Source of the DNA: Butyrivibrio sp. AE3004
Lineage (GTDB): Bacteria > Bacillota > Clostridia > Lachnospirales > Lachnospiraceae
Reading direction: 5' to 3'
Assembly: GCF_000703165.1 (NCBI RefSeq)
Contig: NZ_JNLQ01000003.1
Location: 62,001 to 126,000, forward strand
DNA length: 64,000 bases
The translations under genes and the position numbers were made by a program. Shown piece after piece: positions 1 through 8,822 of this stretch. Below the pieces are notes generated by a model, which searched no databases, was not told where the DNA came from, and was given only the letters and a program-made list of their open reading frames with translations. How positions within the stretch are numbered: the stretch's first letter is position 1; each line of letters starts with the position of its first letter.

Positions 1-1287
1 TCCGGATGCTGATACAGAACCATTTCCTTTTGTCTTAATCTTATAAGTAACATAGCAATCATCACATTCTACGCCATTAGTCTTAAATCCGCATCTCATT
101 ACAATGCAGTATGCTGTGGCAGGCTTTAACCCGGTAAAAGTATACTTCTTTAGCTTTGTGCAATCATACTGATTCTGTTCTGCAAGCTTAAGAGCTTTTC
201 GCATATTCGGGCCTTCATTCCATGAAGAGCCGTACTGCTCCCAGTCAGCGTATGCATCGTAATTAGTATTCTCAGCAAAACCAAGAGATATCTTTTTAGT
301 CTTTGTTGACTTAGTCACTTTGGCTTTAGACCAATCTACGGTTATGCTGTTCTCATCAGATGTTACATCACACGCAGCCATAGTCCTTGAAGATCCTGAT
401 CCCCAAGTTATAACTAATTTGCCTTCGTGAGATGAATCCGTTCTGCCATTACTCTGATAGCCCGGGGCATTATCGCCTATGTCATCAGAATATCCGCCGG
501 CAGGGGCTGTCTTAAAATCAGCTGCTTCTATGTATTCCTGCTTTTTTACGCTTTTTCCGTTCTTGTCGTAATAATCGTATGCAAAAAGAAATGAAAATGC
601 GTATTTTGTATCAGGCTTTAATCCTGTAAATCTACGATCTTTATCATGAATATTATAATGTATTCCCTCTTTCTGAGTCAGAGTCCTTGCCTGCTTTATA
701 GCTTTTGCAGCATCCCCTGTCTGCTCTACATAATTGCAGGTAAGTCCCATATAATAAAAAGACTTTCCTTCGGCTTCTGTAACCTTACTTTTAATTGTTT
801 CTATAGCCTCACTAAAATCCACATAGATACTTGTATCTGTTCTTCCAACCAGCTTCATTGTGTAAGTCTCTGAAGCCATGGTAAAACAAGAATTATTTAA
901 ACCAAAAGTATAACTATAGCCTGTTCCGGAGATATGAGCATCAATATCAACAAAGTATTGTGTGTTCTTTTTAAGCCCGCTTACTGAAGAATTATAGTTT
1001 TTACCGGACACAGTGTAACTCTTGATCTGTTTTTGGCCATTTTTATAGGAACTGTCCAGTTCATAAATCGTTACCTTAAAATCCTTATAACGCGCATCAC
1101 TGCACTCTTTTTTTGCACTATTCAATTTTTCGATGGCCACTTCACTCCATTCAAAGGCAATTGAAGTTGTGGTGAGCTCAGTGAAATAAACCTCTCCCGC
1201 CGCATAGGCAGTAAGAGAAGACATGTCTGACATGCAAAAGAAAATGCTCATGACGAACATACAGATAATTAGACTAACCCTTTTCAT
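1..1287 (-). CDS. Secreted fibronectin-III-like repeat protein (3' end outside window)
   Basis: The reading frame is open from an ATG at 1287 to the left edge of the window, so at least 429 codons are present and the C-terminus is missing. A GGGAGG ribosome site lies 10 bases upstream of the ATG. The N-terminus is a signal peptide: Lys-Arg, then a hydrophobic stretch, with a likely cleavage after Ala-Tyr-Ala near residue 29. After it come three similar segments of about 125 residues, each opening with a 'TSI.(V/F)(D/E)(F/W)S' strand and closing with 'GLK(K/P).T.Y', as in fibronectin type III modules. No catalytic motif is visible. A surface or secreted protein with adhesive or spacer modules is the likely role; the missing C-terminus could carry a cell-wall anchor or an enzyme domain. 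Confidence 0.75.
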   Translation of the reverse strand, partial: MKRVSLIICMFVMSIFFCMSDMSSLTAYAAGEVYFTELTTTSIAFEWSEVAIEKLNSAKKECSDARYKDFKVTIYELDSSYKNGQKQIKSYTVSGKNYNSSVSGLKKNTQYFVDIDAHISGTGYSYTFGLNNSCFTMASETYTMKLVGRTDTSIYVDFSEAIETIKSKVTEAEGKSFYYMGLTCNYVEQTGDAAKAIKQARTLTQKEGIHYNIHDKDRRFTGLKPDTKYAFSFLFAYDYYDKNGKSVKKQEYIEAADFKTAPAGGYSDDIGDNAPGYQSNGRTDSSHEGKLVITWGSGSSRTMAACDVTSDENSITVDWSKAKVTKSTKTKKISLGFAENTNYDAYADWEQYGSSWNEGPNMRKALKLAEQNQYDCTKLKKYTFTGLKPATAYCIVMRCGFKTNGVECDDCYVTYKIKTKGNGSVSASG

Positions 1288-1450
1288 ACGATAGAAAACC
1301 TCCCAAACTATACCCCCCCACAAAAATATATTCTACATTATTTTTTTCGATATGTCTCGCACAAAATTAAATACAGCTACTTTGCCTTTGCTTTTTATCC
1401 TTCGGATATCAACAACATTGGCAAAAAAGTTTTCATATCTTTTATAATAA

Positions 1451-2701
1451 TTATTTATTGTAACTCATAAGTTTTTCTAATAATTCATCAGGCGTGTCTG
1501 CAGAAATACCATATTTGTCTTCGCAGTCTTTAAAATTCGCATGATAAGTGATGGAACCATTGTCGTCAATTCTGGCACCAAACCGTAGATAAACTGCATT
1601 GCCCTCATAGGCTTTCTCAATCTTCTTCATGTTTCCAACAGCCATATTGATATCCTCCATTATGCTGCTGGTCCATTTGCTATCTCCGTTTGCAATTATA
1701 CTAAGAGCATCATTGGATATAAGCACATTAAATTTTGTGGAGAAACGCCACATACTTGCACCTGTATATATATTATGAGGATGTTCATCATGGCCTTTCC
1801 CATAAAAGTTGAAACTGGTCTGATGTTTATCATCAGAATGAAGAGCTTCAAGGAAGTCAAGCGCTGTAAACTGCTTGGAAACAGGATTATTGAATCTGCT
1901 TGCTACCTTGTCTGTATTGTCTAAGCGCCATTGTCTTTTTAACTGAAATGCTTCATTATACAATTCATTTGCTCTTTTTCTGGCTGATTCTGACCAGTCA
2001 AATGAGTATCCACCGAATACTTTTCCTTGTTTTTTTAGTTCATCAAACTCTTTTTGAGAAATATTATAATAATACTTGTACTCTATATCTGCTGCACCTT
2101 CTTCATGCGGAAGCTCCACGCAGGCATCCAGGTGCATTACAGAACGCCTTGCCTGATCTTCCAGATCCATAATTTTACTGTAGAGCTCAGGATCAGACAT
2201 GCGAAGCATCTCTGACTCACTTATCTGATAGTTACCCAAGTGATCATGATTGTAATTGTTTTTAAAGCGTGCTGATTCATTTTCCCAGGCTTCTCTTGTA
2301 CTTGTCGTACCTGCATATTTATATGGCTGAGTAGCTTCTGTGGTATTTGCGGCGGATGCATTGTTTTCAGCATAAATTTGTGCTTCTTTAGATAATTCTA
2401 CTGAACATGCGTCATTTTGCTTTGAGGAGACAGTGGCAGAATCTGAAGACTTCTTAGTCTGGCCATTATCTGAAAATGAGGCTTTATCTATTCCACTACC
2501 CTTAAGGACTTTTGATGAATCAGAATCAATTGTTGATTCTTTCAGGTATGCAGCCATATCTCTCTTGATAATATCTGTGTCAACATTTTTATTTACATTA
2601 TAATTGATATGCACAGTCTCACGGTTAAGTCCCTGAGTGAGAAACGCGTCATAATTTCCATATGCCTTATAAAGAGAACTAGCATAGTCATACATAGCCA
2701 T
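1451..2701 (-). CDS. Uncharacterised protein with a DUF6033-like C-terminus
   Basis: 416 residues, no signal peptide or membrane segment. The ATG at 2701 has a GGAGG site 8 bases upstream. The N-terminal third is Ser/Asn-rich and low in complexity; residues 150-270 are charged and helical. The C-terminal 100 residues hold 'NVLISNDAL', an 'I.MA' helix and a terminal 'ADTPDELLEKL' motif. The DUF6033-like protein at 29040-29924 has the same order of elements ('VVLIDEEKL', 'IAMA', 'ADSMDELLSKV'), so I infer that the two are distant paralogues. Function is unknown. The gene stands alone, between the partial secreted protein and an IS200-type element. Confidence 0.6.
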   Translation of the reverse strand: MAMYDYASSLYKAYGNYDAFLTQGLNRETVHINYNVNKNVDTDIIKRDMAAYLKESTIDSDSSKVLKGSGIDKASFSDNGQTKKSSDSATVSSKQNDACSVELSKEAQIYAENNASAANTTEATQPYKYAGTTSTREAWENESARFKNNYNHDHLGNYQISESEMLRMSDPELYSKIMDLEDQARRSVMHLDACVELPHEEGAADIEYKYYYNISQKEFDELKKQGKVFGGYSFDWSESARKRANELYNEAFQLKRQWRLDNTDKVASRFNNPVSKQFTALDFLEALHSDDKHQTSFNFYGKGHDEHPHNIYTGASMWRFSTKFNVLISNDALSIIANGDSKWTSSIMEDINMAVGNMKKIEKAYEGNAVYLRFGARIDDNGSITYHANFKDCEDKYGISADTPDELLEKLMSYNK

Positions 2702-2956
2702 AGCAAATACCTCCGTGTAAATGCATGTTGATCACTATTCAATTGAGAGCATATTCTCTCGTTTCATTTATCGGCATAAAAGACAAATTACTTTATATCC
2801 ATGAATAAAAATCAGCACCACCCGTCCAACGGGTGGTTTGCTCGCCCCTATAAGGGGCTGTTACCGGACAGCGCCTAAAGACGCTGGCTTTCACTTTGTT
2901 CAAGCCCTAACGCCTTTGACTCGTCGCAGCCCTTGAAAGGGCGCTTGTAATACCGG

Positions 2957-3411
2957 CTACCCCTTGAAGGGGTCCTCATACTCTTTCACACTCAGTTTAT
3001 CCATTGCTATATCATGTTTCTCTTGATCCTGAATGTACTTCTTTATTGTTGCCTCATTGAGGCCTACTGTACTACATAGTATCCTTCAGCCCAGAAATGT
3101 CTATTTCCAAACTTATACTTTAGATTTGCGTGCTGATCAAAAATCATCAATGCACTCTTTCCTTTTAGATATCCCATAAACTGCGATACACTAAGCTTTG
3201 GAGGAATACTGACCAACATATGTACCTGGTCTGGCATTAAATGTCCTTCTATAATCTCTACTCCTTTGTATGCGCATAATTGCTTCAATATATCTCTTAT
3301 ACTCGCCTTATATTGATTATAGATTATTTTTCTCCTATACTTAGGTGTGAACACAATGTGGTACTTACACATCCATTTTGTGTGTGCTAAACTATATGAC
3401 TTGTTTGCCAT
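2957..3411 (-). pseudogene. tnpA: IS200-type Y1 transposase, frameshifted near the C-terminus
   Basis: The N-terminal 115 residues match the IS200 Y1 transposase fold: the HUH pair is at 'PDQVHML', and 'NRHFWAEGYYV' is typical of the region before the catalytic tyrosine helix. The frame then stops at 3064. The other frame continues with 'STVGLNE', 'KYIQDQEKHDIA' and 'SVKEYEDPFKG' to a stop at 2957, which is the usual family C-terminus. The join is explained by loss of one base near 3075. The open frame begins at a GTG (3420), but the ATG at 3411 has an AGGAAAGG site at good distance and fits the family N-terminus. The catalytic tyrosine helix lies after the shift, so the product is probably inactive. 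Confidence 0.8.
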
Positions 3412-3412
3412 T

Positions 3413-3478
3413 AAAATCACCTTTCCTTTCGTTATAATTTAGGCTTGAACAACCACATTATAACGGAAAGGTGATTTT
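3413..3478 (-). promoter_or_regulatory. Long hairpin sequestering the tnpA ribosome site
   Basis: Two arms of about 22 to 26 bases (3413-3438 and 3457-3478) pair almost perfectly around an 18-base loop. The tnpA Shine-Dalgarno sequence lies inside the downstream arm. IS200 elements are known to use such a leader hairpin to repress transposase translation and to block transcripts reading in from outside. Here the structure survives although the gene is broken. Confidence 0.65.
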
Positions 3479-3561
3479 TTTGTATAACAAACACCGCGCA
3501 CCCGCATAGCGGGTGGTTGATATTTCGCACGCTTTGCGCGCTCAACTGGGTCACGACCCAT

Positions 3562-3596
3562 AATAAAAAGTGCCCTTGGTATATGACCAGGGCACA
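3562..3596 (-). terminator. Intrinsic terminator
   Basis: Stem GTGCCCTTGGT/ACCAGGGCAC at 3570-3595, followed on the minus strand by a T-rich tract (TTTTTATT). It lies just downstream of the broken ECF sigma gene and just outside the IS200 element. Confidence 0.7.
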
Positions 3597-3638
3597 TGTG
3601 AAGTCTGTAGCGAATTACTTTTGATTACTCCCTTTAAT

Positions 3639-4132
3639 TCATTCCGAGCTACCATCAAGCACCATATATTCTTCCCCGCCTAAGTAAAGAGTCAGATGCT
3701 CCTCACTGGCTTTTATCTGAAACTCGATACTGAAATCAAAATCCTCATCAGCATCACTGATTTCGTGATATTTTCAAAGGCCTCTCTTGCTTCAGGCTTT
3801 ACATAATCTTCTTCCTGAATAAATCTTACACAAATTGGGTAAGACAGATAATATGCTGCAACACCCTTTCGAGTATCCCTGATCTCATCAGAAATCAATT
3901 CAAACTCGGATTCGTGTTTGCTTTTCCTGTATTTTGATATGAAGGAATTTTTAGCTATTGTGAAAAGCCATGCCCGTAAATCCTTTGATCCATCGTATCT
4001 GTCTATGGATTTTAAAGCCTTTACGAAGGTATCCTGGGTGAGTTCTTCTGCTTCCTTTTCGTTTTTTGCCAAACTAAAAGAGTATCTGTATATATCCGAA
4101 TAGTATTTTTTGTAAACACTCTCAAAGTCCAA
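3639..4132 (-). pseudogene. ECF sigma factor truncated after region 2 and joined to an unrelated tail
   Basis: Residues 1 to about 95 are a clear ECF sigma region 2: 'YYSDIYRYSFSL' and 'ELTQDTFVKAL', then 'LRAWLFTIAKN'. Region 4, needed for -35 recognition, is absent. After 'DTRKG' the frame continues into a stretch resembling no sigma factor. A second frameshift near 3768 separates it from a still coding-like tail ending in 'YMVLDGSSE' at 3639. An AAGGAGG at about 4146-4140 sets the start at the TTG at 4132; the upstream GTG at 4150 overlaps the ribosome site. I read this as a remnant of two genes fused by deletion and then frameshifted. A function is unlikely. Confidence 0.7.
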
Positions 4133-4146
4133 TCCCCCACCTCCTT

Positions 4147-4326
4147 TCACCTTACTAACGAGGCATGTTTTAAAACGTTAGTTTCAACCGTATCTGTTGT
4201 ATCCGAGACAAAATCACCAAGCAGGAAAAACTCTGTAATACCTCTGTTTATCATATATTCTGCCGCCGTCTTAAAGGCAGTATAGTTACTGTGTATATCT
4301 GAAATTACGCCTATCTGTTTAGTCAT
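4147..4326 (-). pseudogene. Metallophosphoesterase N-terminal fragment
   Basis: A 59-codon frame from an ATG at 4326 reads 'QIGVISDIHSN' and 'FFLLGDFVSDT', which are the D-x-H and GDxx metal-binding motifs opening a calcineurin-like phosphoesterase. Intact members run to about 230 residues or more and carry further GNH and histidine motifs, none of which is present. The frame leaves the family after 'SDTTDT' and stops inside the ribosome site of the sigma gene, so a deletion seems to have joined the two loci. Confidence 0.65.
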
Positions 4327-4397
4327 TGTGTGAGACTATACTCCTTCCTTTGCCTCATAAACCCATCACTTACTTTTCACCTGAGTCTAATCGTATC

Positions 4398-5069
4398 TCA
4401 TAATCCAAATGTCAAAAGCTCTGTCAGACTCCCAATCGTATAATCCTGCCCATAATCAGTACCTGTTCCATCTCTGTCGACCAAAGCCGTCTTCATACCT
4501 ACTATCTTTGGCCCAATAATATCGTCTTTTCCTGTATCACCAACAAACAAAAACTCCTCCGGCAAGAAATCATTATCTGCCAAAATCCTCTTATAAAAAA
4601 GGCTATCAGGTTTATAGCATCTCTGATTCTCAGATGTATAGATTTTTTCAACTACGACATTATTCTTTTTCATTACGCTTTCAAGAACATCGTCATCTGT
4701 ATTCGATCCTATAAAAACCATATAGTGCCTCTTTAATCCTTCAAGCGCACTATGAACCTCAGGAAAAGCTACACGTTCTGATGCCTCCCATAAAAGTTCA
4801 TCAGCATCTGCTCTGGCATCTCTATTCACATTGTATCTGTCATAGAACATCTGATTTCTGGCAGAAAATATCTCCCGTTCTGTCAAAAATGTATCATACC
4901 CCACAGTATGCCTACTATAAAATGGCTTCCATTCTTCAAGGAATGCAGCTTCATCAACCTCTATTCCAAGATCAGTTATATATTTCAAAATTGTTCTGGC
5001 GGAACTACCTTTTGTAAATTTGAAAAGTGTTCCAAATGCATCAAAAACTATAGCCTTTATCGTCCCCAT
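4398..5069 (-). CDS. HAD-superfamily hydrolase (subfamily IA)
   Basis: About 223 residues and apparently complete. The four HAD motifs are in order: 'VFDAFGTL' with the nucleophilic aspartate, 'FIGSNTDDD' (motif II), the lysine in 'CYKPDSLF' (motif III) and 'FVGDTGKDD' (motif IV). The residues between motifs I and II form a helical cap. A cytoplasmic phosphatase or haloacid-dehalogenase-type enzyme is expected; the substrate cannot be read from sequence. The frame is open to a GTG at 5078, but the ATG at 5069 with GGTGG just upstream is the better start. It is the only intact gene among several remnants. Confidence 0.8.
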   Translation of the reverse strand: MGTIKAIVFDAFGTLFKFTKGSSARTILKYITDLGIEVDEAAFLEEWKPFYSRHTVGYDTFLTEREIFSARNQMFYDRYNVNRDARADADELLWEASERVAFPEVHSALEGLKRHYMVFIGSNTDDDVLESVMKKNNVVVEKIYTSENQRCYKPDSLFYKRILADNDFLPEEFLFVGDTGKDDIIGPKIVGMKTALVDRDGTGTDYGQDYTIGSLTELLTFGL

Positions 5070-5120
5070 GCTTACCACCGCTTCATATTATTCTGAAATT
5101 TCTCTGCCCTGTGATTTGTA

Positions 5121-5280
5121 CTATTTTCTGTCACTACGAAGCATCGCGTAATACACTCTATCACTGATGCCCTGATTATTCCTCGCAGCAGCGCGTAATA
5201 TTCTTTCATATTCATGATTCGCCCCATTCTTTCAAAAAGCAATGATTACATGAAAGTCCACAGCATGCTATGGGATCTAC
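5121..5280 (-). pseudogene. Cys-rich (DUF3795-like) gene remnant
   Basis: A minus-strand frame reads 'DPIACCGLSCNHCFLKEWG', resembling the cysteine-rich opening of small DUF3795-like proteins. It is followed in another frame by 'YERILRAAARNNQGISDRVYY' spread over a coding-like tail ending at 5121. The two halves are out of frame, the middle of the family is missing and there is no start codon at the expected place. I interpret it as a gene that lost its centre by deletion. Family assignment is tentative. Confidence 0.45.
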
Positions 5281-5293
5281 TCCTTTCCTTGCC

Positions 5294-5692
5294 TTACGAC
5301 AAAGCCCCCACATCGAGTTTTGCGGAAAACTCCGCGATTTCCTCTCCCTTCAGCTCATTGCCGGTGGTGATGATAGGACTGTTTATCCTGTGAAGCCAAT
5401 CATCTGTAAAGAGAATTTGACTATCCTGAGAAATCAATGTATGTGCCACAATATCCTCAATTCGGAATATATGCCACATCGAATACCCCAGAGTCTTGCT
5501 ATGATAACCCTTCGCTCCGGCAAAAGGCATCAGGTAAAAAGCTTCTTTCGGATATGTATTCACTATTGATGTTATCTGGTCAAAAAGCTCCTCTCTTAAC
5601 TCAAGCAGAACGGTAATCCCTTCATCAAAGCTATCTTTCTTTCCGATCAGAGATTGCATTTTCTTGTTTTTTTCTGACCAATCCTTATTCAT
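5294..5692 (-). pseudogene. DinB-like protein, C-terminally truncated
   Basis: 132 residues. 'YHSKTLGYSMWHIFRIEDIVAHTLI' (here given in part) is the second helix region of the DinB/YfiT four-helix bundle, with a histidine that in relatives helps bind metal. Intact relatives run to about 170-180 residues and carry a further His-containing helix. Here the frame ends at 'KLDVGALS', 13 bases before the Cys-rich remnant, so a deletion has probably removed the end. The four-helix bundle would be incomplete. Family assignment is by motif only. Confidence 0.5.
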
Positions 5693-5885
5693 ATCGCTTC
5701 ACCCCTTCAGAAGTGCGTACATCTACACAGTAACCTTTATGAAACCATCCCACATATATTATTAAGCCTACCATGTAACACAAAAAAAGTCCTTACCAAC
5801 ACAGATAATAGCCTAGATTGTAAGTTCCAGGTGCTTTTGCCGCTACCTACGCAAAGTAGAGTTCATATTCCCAGGATACATTCCA

Positions 5886-6617
5886 TCAATACCTGAACCT
5901 TCTCTTCTCAAGAGCCCAGACCTTCAGGCACACCACAACCACAGCATACACAGTCATGTGCAGAAAAATCAGCACCATCCCCCGTAGCTCGAAGATATCT
6001 GAGCTTCCAACCAATTTAAACCCGTCAAGAAAAGGTGGAAGCACAAAATTCAAAATCGCCAAGGGCATTAAGTAGGTGGTCAGCCCTTCTTTACATATCG
6101 CAAGCACTGAAACCATGATTGCGCCCAGTATCCCATCTTTTCTTCTCTGTAAAAATCGCGGGTGAAAGAAATCCCCAGTCGCCATGCCACATAGCCCGCT
6201 AAAGAAAATATACAGGCCGCCCAATATAACATCTGCTATTCCCATGGGTCTGATAAACATGGAGCCTCTAAGCAAAAACAGCACCGCCGGAAACACCGTC
6301 AATATAAGCGCATAGCCAAAACACTGCGTGATCAGCAGCATTTCCCTGGAAACGTAGTAATTAAGAGGCCTCTCGCAGTGCATCATCAGCGTTTCTTCGA
6401 ACACGTCATCCTCTTTCCCGTTCAAAGTCATGGAGATGAACACGCATACAAAATACAGGAAAGCCGCTGACAGCAGGAAACTACTGGTAACACCGATAGG
6501 CGCCATGGAATACATGATTCCTATAAAAAGTGCCGTGGCAACTACCGGTACGATCAGCACCTGACCTTTTTTCAAGAGTTTTCGTCGTAGTTTGTATAGT
6601 TCAAGCGTGTTTTTCAA
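5886..6617 (-). CDS. ABC transporter membrane subunit
   Basis: 243 residues with about six hydrophobic segments (near 20-40, 45-65, 95-115, 125-150, 160-185 and 210-235), a basic N-terminus and a 'KRRFRY' end. No known permease signature is visible. It overlaps the upstream ATPase gene by 17 bases, which implies translational coupling and that the two form one transporter. The pair has no binding protein, so export or a membrane-stress role is more likely than import. The substrate is unknown. Confidence 0.7.
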   Translation of the reverse strand: MKNTLELYKLRRKLLKKGQVLIVPVVATALFIGIMYSMAPIGVTSSFLLSAAFLYFVCVFISMTLNGKEDDVFEETLMMHCERPLNYYVSREMLLITQCFGYALILTVFPAVLFLLRGSMFIRPMGIADVILGGLYIFFSGLCGMATGDFFHPRFLQRRKDGILGAIMVSVLAICKEGLTTYLMPLAILNFVLPPFLDGFKLVGSSDIFELRGMVLIFLHMTVYAVVVVCLKVWALEKRRFRY

Positions 6618-7398
6618 TTCCTACAATCTCCCATCCATCTTCATATAGTCCAAGCACAGTCGCCTTAAGCGCCGTCTCCTCTGCCGTAAGCTCGTAGCTG
6701 CCACCTTTACTTCTCATATCAGGCCGCACCGTCAGCGCTGGATTTTTCTTCACATAAATTGAGTAGACTGTTTCTCCCGAGACGTCTGTCTCCAACAGCT
6801 TGCCCTGTTCAATCGTGTAAACCCTGTCTGAGAGCGCATCTATCAGCTTCTCCTCATGACAGGACATAAAAATCGTGATTCCCTGGTCTCGCAGCTCGTT
6901 CATCTTATCTAAGAAAACTTTTTGGGATTCTGCATCCTGCCCGGAAAGTGGCTCATCAAGCAGGATGACCTGATGCGGCGCCATGAGCGCCTGAATTACG
7001 CCAACTTTTTGTAGACTCCCCTTGGAAAGCTTGTCCATTCTCGTGTGAATCATGGACTCTAAAAAGTAATCCTTAATCAGCCCGTCCGTCACAGCAGGGT
7101 CCACGCCCTCCATCCGCGCCACACCGCGAAGATAGTCGATCATCTCAATCTCCATACCCACGAATTTCTCCGGAACATATGAAAACCGCAGCTTTTCATG
7201 ATACTGCAGATCACCGCCGCTTATCGGAATAATACCTGAGATGAGCTTAAGCATCGTGCTCTTTCCGCATCCATTATGCCCGTAAAACGCAATGGATTCC
7301 CCCTTGTAAAAGGTATGCGAAATACCGTCAATTACGGTTTTGCCGCCGTATTTTTTTGTGACGTTTTCAAGTGTAATCAGCTTTGCGTTTGTTTTCAT
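6601..7398 (-). CDS. ABC transporter ATP-binding protein
   Basis: 265 residues. Walker A is 'GHNGCGKST', the signature is the degenerate 'LSKGSLQKV' (usual form LSGGQ), Walker B is 'VILLDEPLSGQD', and the switch histidine is in 'MSCHE'. Residues 210-265 form a C-terminal extension after the nucleotide-binding domain. It would power the membrane protein encoded downstream (5886-6617). The start overlaps the end of the MFS gene by 32 bases, so all three genes may be on one transcript. Confidence 0.85.
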   Translation of the reverse strand: MKTNAKLITLENVTKKYGGKTVIDGISHTFYKGESIAFYGHNGCGKSTMLKLISGIIPISGGDLQYHEKLRFSYVPEKFVGMEIEMIDYLRGVARMEGVDPAVTDGLIKDYFLESMIHTRMDKLSKGSLQKVGVIQALMAPHQVILLDEPLSGQDAESQKVFLDKMNELRDQGITIFMSCHEEKLIDALSDRVYTIEQGKLLETDVSGETVYSIYVKKNPALTVRPDMRSKGGSYELTAEETALKATVLGLYEDGWEIVGIEKHA

Positions 7399-8401
7399 TA
7401 GCTTTCCCCATTATGATCAGCATAGCTATAAGAACTATAGGAAAAATAAGCCCTACTCCCATGCCGGCTCTGATATTATCTGAAGCATACTGTGTAACCT
7501 TTCCCACAATAGCAGGTCCTATGCTGCCTCCAAGGTCACCGGCCATAGCAAGGAGCGCAAACATTGCCGTGCCCCCGGTTGGAAATTTCTTGGATGAGAT
7601 GCTTATTGTTCCCGGCCACATGATTCCAACAGAAAAGCCGCATAAAGTACAACCTATAAGTCCTATAACAGGATTAGCTGAAAGTGATGCCATGAGATAA
7701 CAGATAACACAAAGAGTGCCTGATCCAATCATGAATTTCATCAGATCAAGCTTCTCTCCATACTTTCCATAAATGATACGGCTTTTTCCCAATTGTCTGA
7801 TGCCCATTCCCTGACCATCTTCCACTATCGGAACGATCGGACATGTAGCAAAATTGTAGATGTTATATGCCGGAATCAATGCCCAGAGAACTGCCAGCCA
7901 CCTCCAACTGCCCATCCCAAATAGCGCAAAGAACACAGTTGATATCACTATGGTTCCAACAGCACCCCAGCAATAAAAGGAATGCAAAAGACTCATCGTC
8001 GCATCTTTATTTTCGAAAGGACAGGCCTCAATGATTGGACTAACCAGCACTTCGATAAGCCCACATCCCATGGCATATACTGTCACACTGATAAGTATTC
8101 CCGCAAATGCATCCGATAACATATCCGGTAAAAAAGCAAGCCCAATAAGCCCCACAGCAGAACAAACTTCTGATATCACTATGGAAACCCTGTATCCTAT
8201 TCTGTCAACAAACTTTGCACAGAAAAGATCTATAAGAAGCTGAGTAAAGAAATAAACTGTTGATATCAGCGCAATATTACCAAGGGATATCCCATAGTCC
8301 TTATGAAACTTCAAAAACAAAAGTGGTGCGAAATTTGCGGCTATTGCCTGGGTTATAAATCCAAGATAACAGGCAAGCTTTGTTTTTCTATATTCCGGCA
8401 T
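7367..8401 (-). CDS. MFS transporter, apparently missing an internal segment
   Basis: From the ATG at 8401 (GGGGAG 8 bases upstream) the product is 344 residues. The frame is open further, to 8554, but that extension is Arg-rich, lacks a ribosome site and is probably not translated. The N-terminal half has six membrane helices and an A-loop-like 'DRIGYR'. The C-terminal half continues from 'GMGIRQLGK' directly to 'RIIYGKYGEKLDL'. In the Lachnospiraceae relatives I remember, about 50 residues (roughly helix 7 and half of helix 8) lie between those points. At 344 residues it is also shorter than the usual 390-420. If the deletion is real the carrier is probably non-functional. Confidence 0.65.
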   Translation of the reverse strand: MPEYRKTKLACYLGFITQAIAANFAPLLFLKFHKDYGISLGNIALISTVYFFTQLLIDLFCAKFVDRIGYRVSIVISEVCSAVGLIGLAFLPDMLSDAFAGILISVTVYAMGCGLIEVLVSPIIEACPFENKDATMSLLHSFYCWGAVGTIVISTVFFALFGMGSWRWLAVLWALIPAYNIYNFATCPIVPIVEDGQGMGIRQLGKSRIIYGKYGEKLDLMKFMIGSGTLCVICYLMASLSANPVIGLIGCTLCGFSVGIMWPGTISISSKKFPTGGTAMFALLAMAGDLGGSIGPAIVGKVTQYASDNIRAGMGVGLIFPIVLIAMLIIMGKANENKRKADYT

Positions 8402-8725
8402 TTTGATTTCTCCCCATTCCATTTTTTCAATTCTATTTTGGATTATATGGTATATTTTTATAAAATTCACCAGAATAAATCGCGATATTTTTGAACTGTA
8501 TCGGAAAAGGCTACAGCATTGCCTTCTAGACAAGCCTGAATTGGCATAGCTCAATTACATTTTAATAAACTATGCCTCATATCTCATACCTCTGTAGATA
8601 CCTCTCATTTTCTGTTTATTGCCAACTATGCTAGGGTCAGCAATTACAGTTTATCTGAGGTATCTTTCTTTTTCTATAAATTCACACTTCTATCCACACT
8701 TTAAATGTTACAGGAAGCTATATCA

Positions 8726-8758
8726 TAAAGAAAAATCCACGGCAAGTGCCGTGGACTT
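8726..8758 (-). terminator. Intrinsic terminator of the fructan operon
   Basis: Perfect 9-bp stem TCCACGGCA/TGCCGTGGA (8736-8755) with a 2-base gap, followed on the minus strand by a T-rich run. It lies about 65 bases beyond the stop of the fructokinase gene. The remaining bases from 8555 to 8822 show no gene. Confidence 0.8.
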
Positions 8759-8822
8759 TGTCTACAGTCTGAAGGGAATAACTTAAAGTTAATCCCTTTT
8801 CGCATATTCTTTGTTCTTATCA

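Larger units (their letters stand above)
2810..3530 (-). mobile_element. IS200/IS605-family insertion sequence, apparently inactive
   Basis: A single Y1-type transposase gene is flanked by subterminal palindromes instead of inverted terminal repeats, as IS200/IS605 elements have. The left palindrome is ACCACCCG-N5-CGGGTGGT at 2817-2837. The right one is CACCCGC-N3-GCGGGTG at 3499-3515, so the two hairpin stems share the CACCCG/CGGGTG core that the transposase would recognise. There is no tnpB. The exact ends are not fixed because these elements make no target duplication. The transposase carries a frameshift, so movement would need a transposase in trans. Confidence 0.75.

Noticed and set aside
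646-873. 75-codon plus-strand ORF within the first gene
   Set aside because: It is a shadow of the minus-strand fibronectin-like gene, which has an uninterrupted frame to the window edge.
3064-3090. Programmed frameshift in tnpA
   Set aside because: No slippery heptamer is seen and IS200 transposases are normally made from one frame; a simple base loss is the simpler reading.
2817-3515. Possible CRISPR repeats or REP elements
   Set aside because: The CACCCG/CGGGTG hairpins occur only twice, one at each end of the transposase gene, which fits IS200 ends and not an array.
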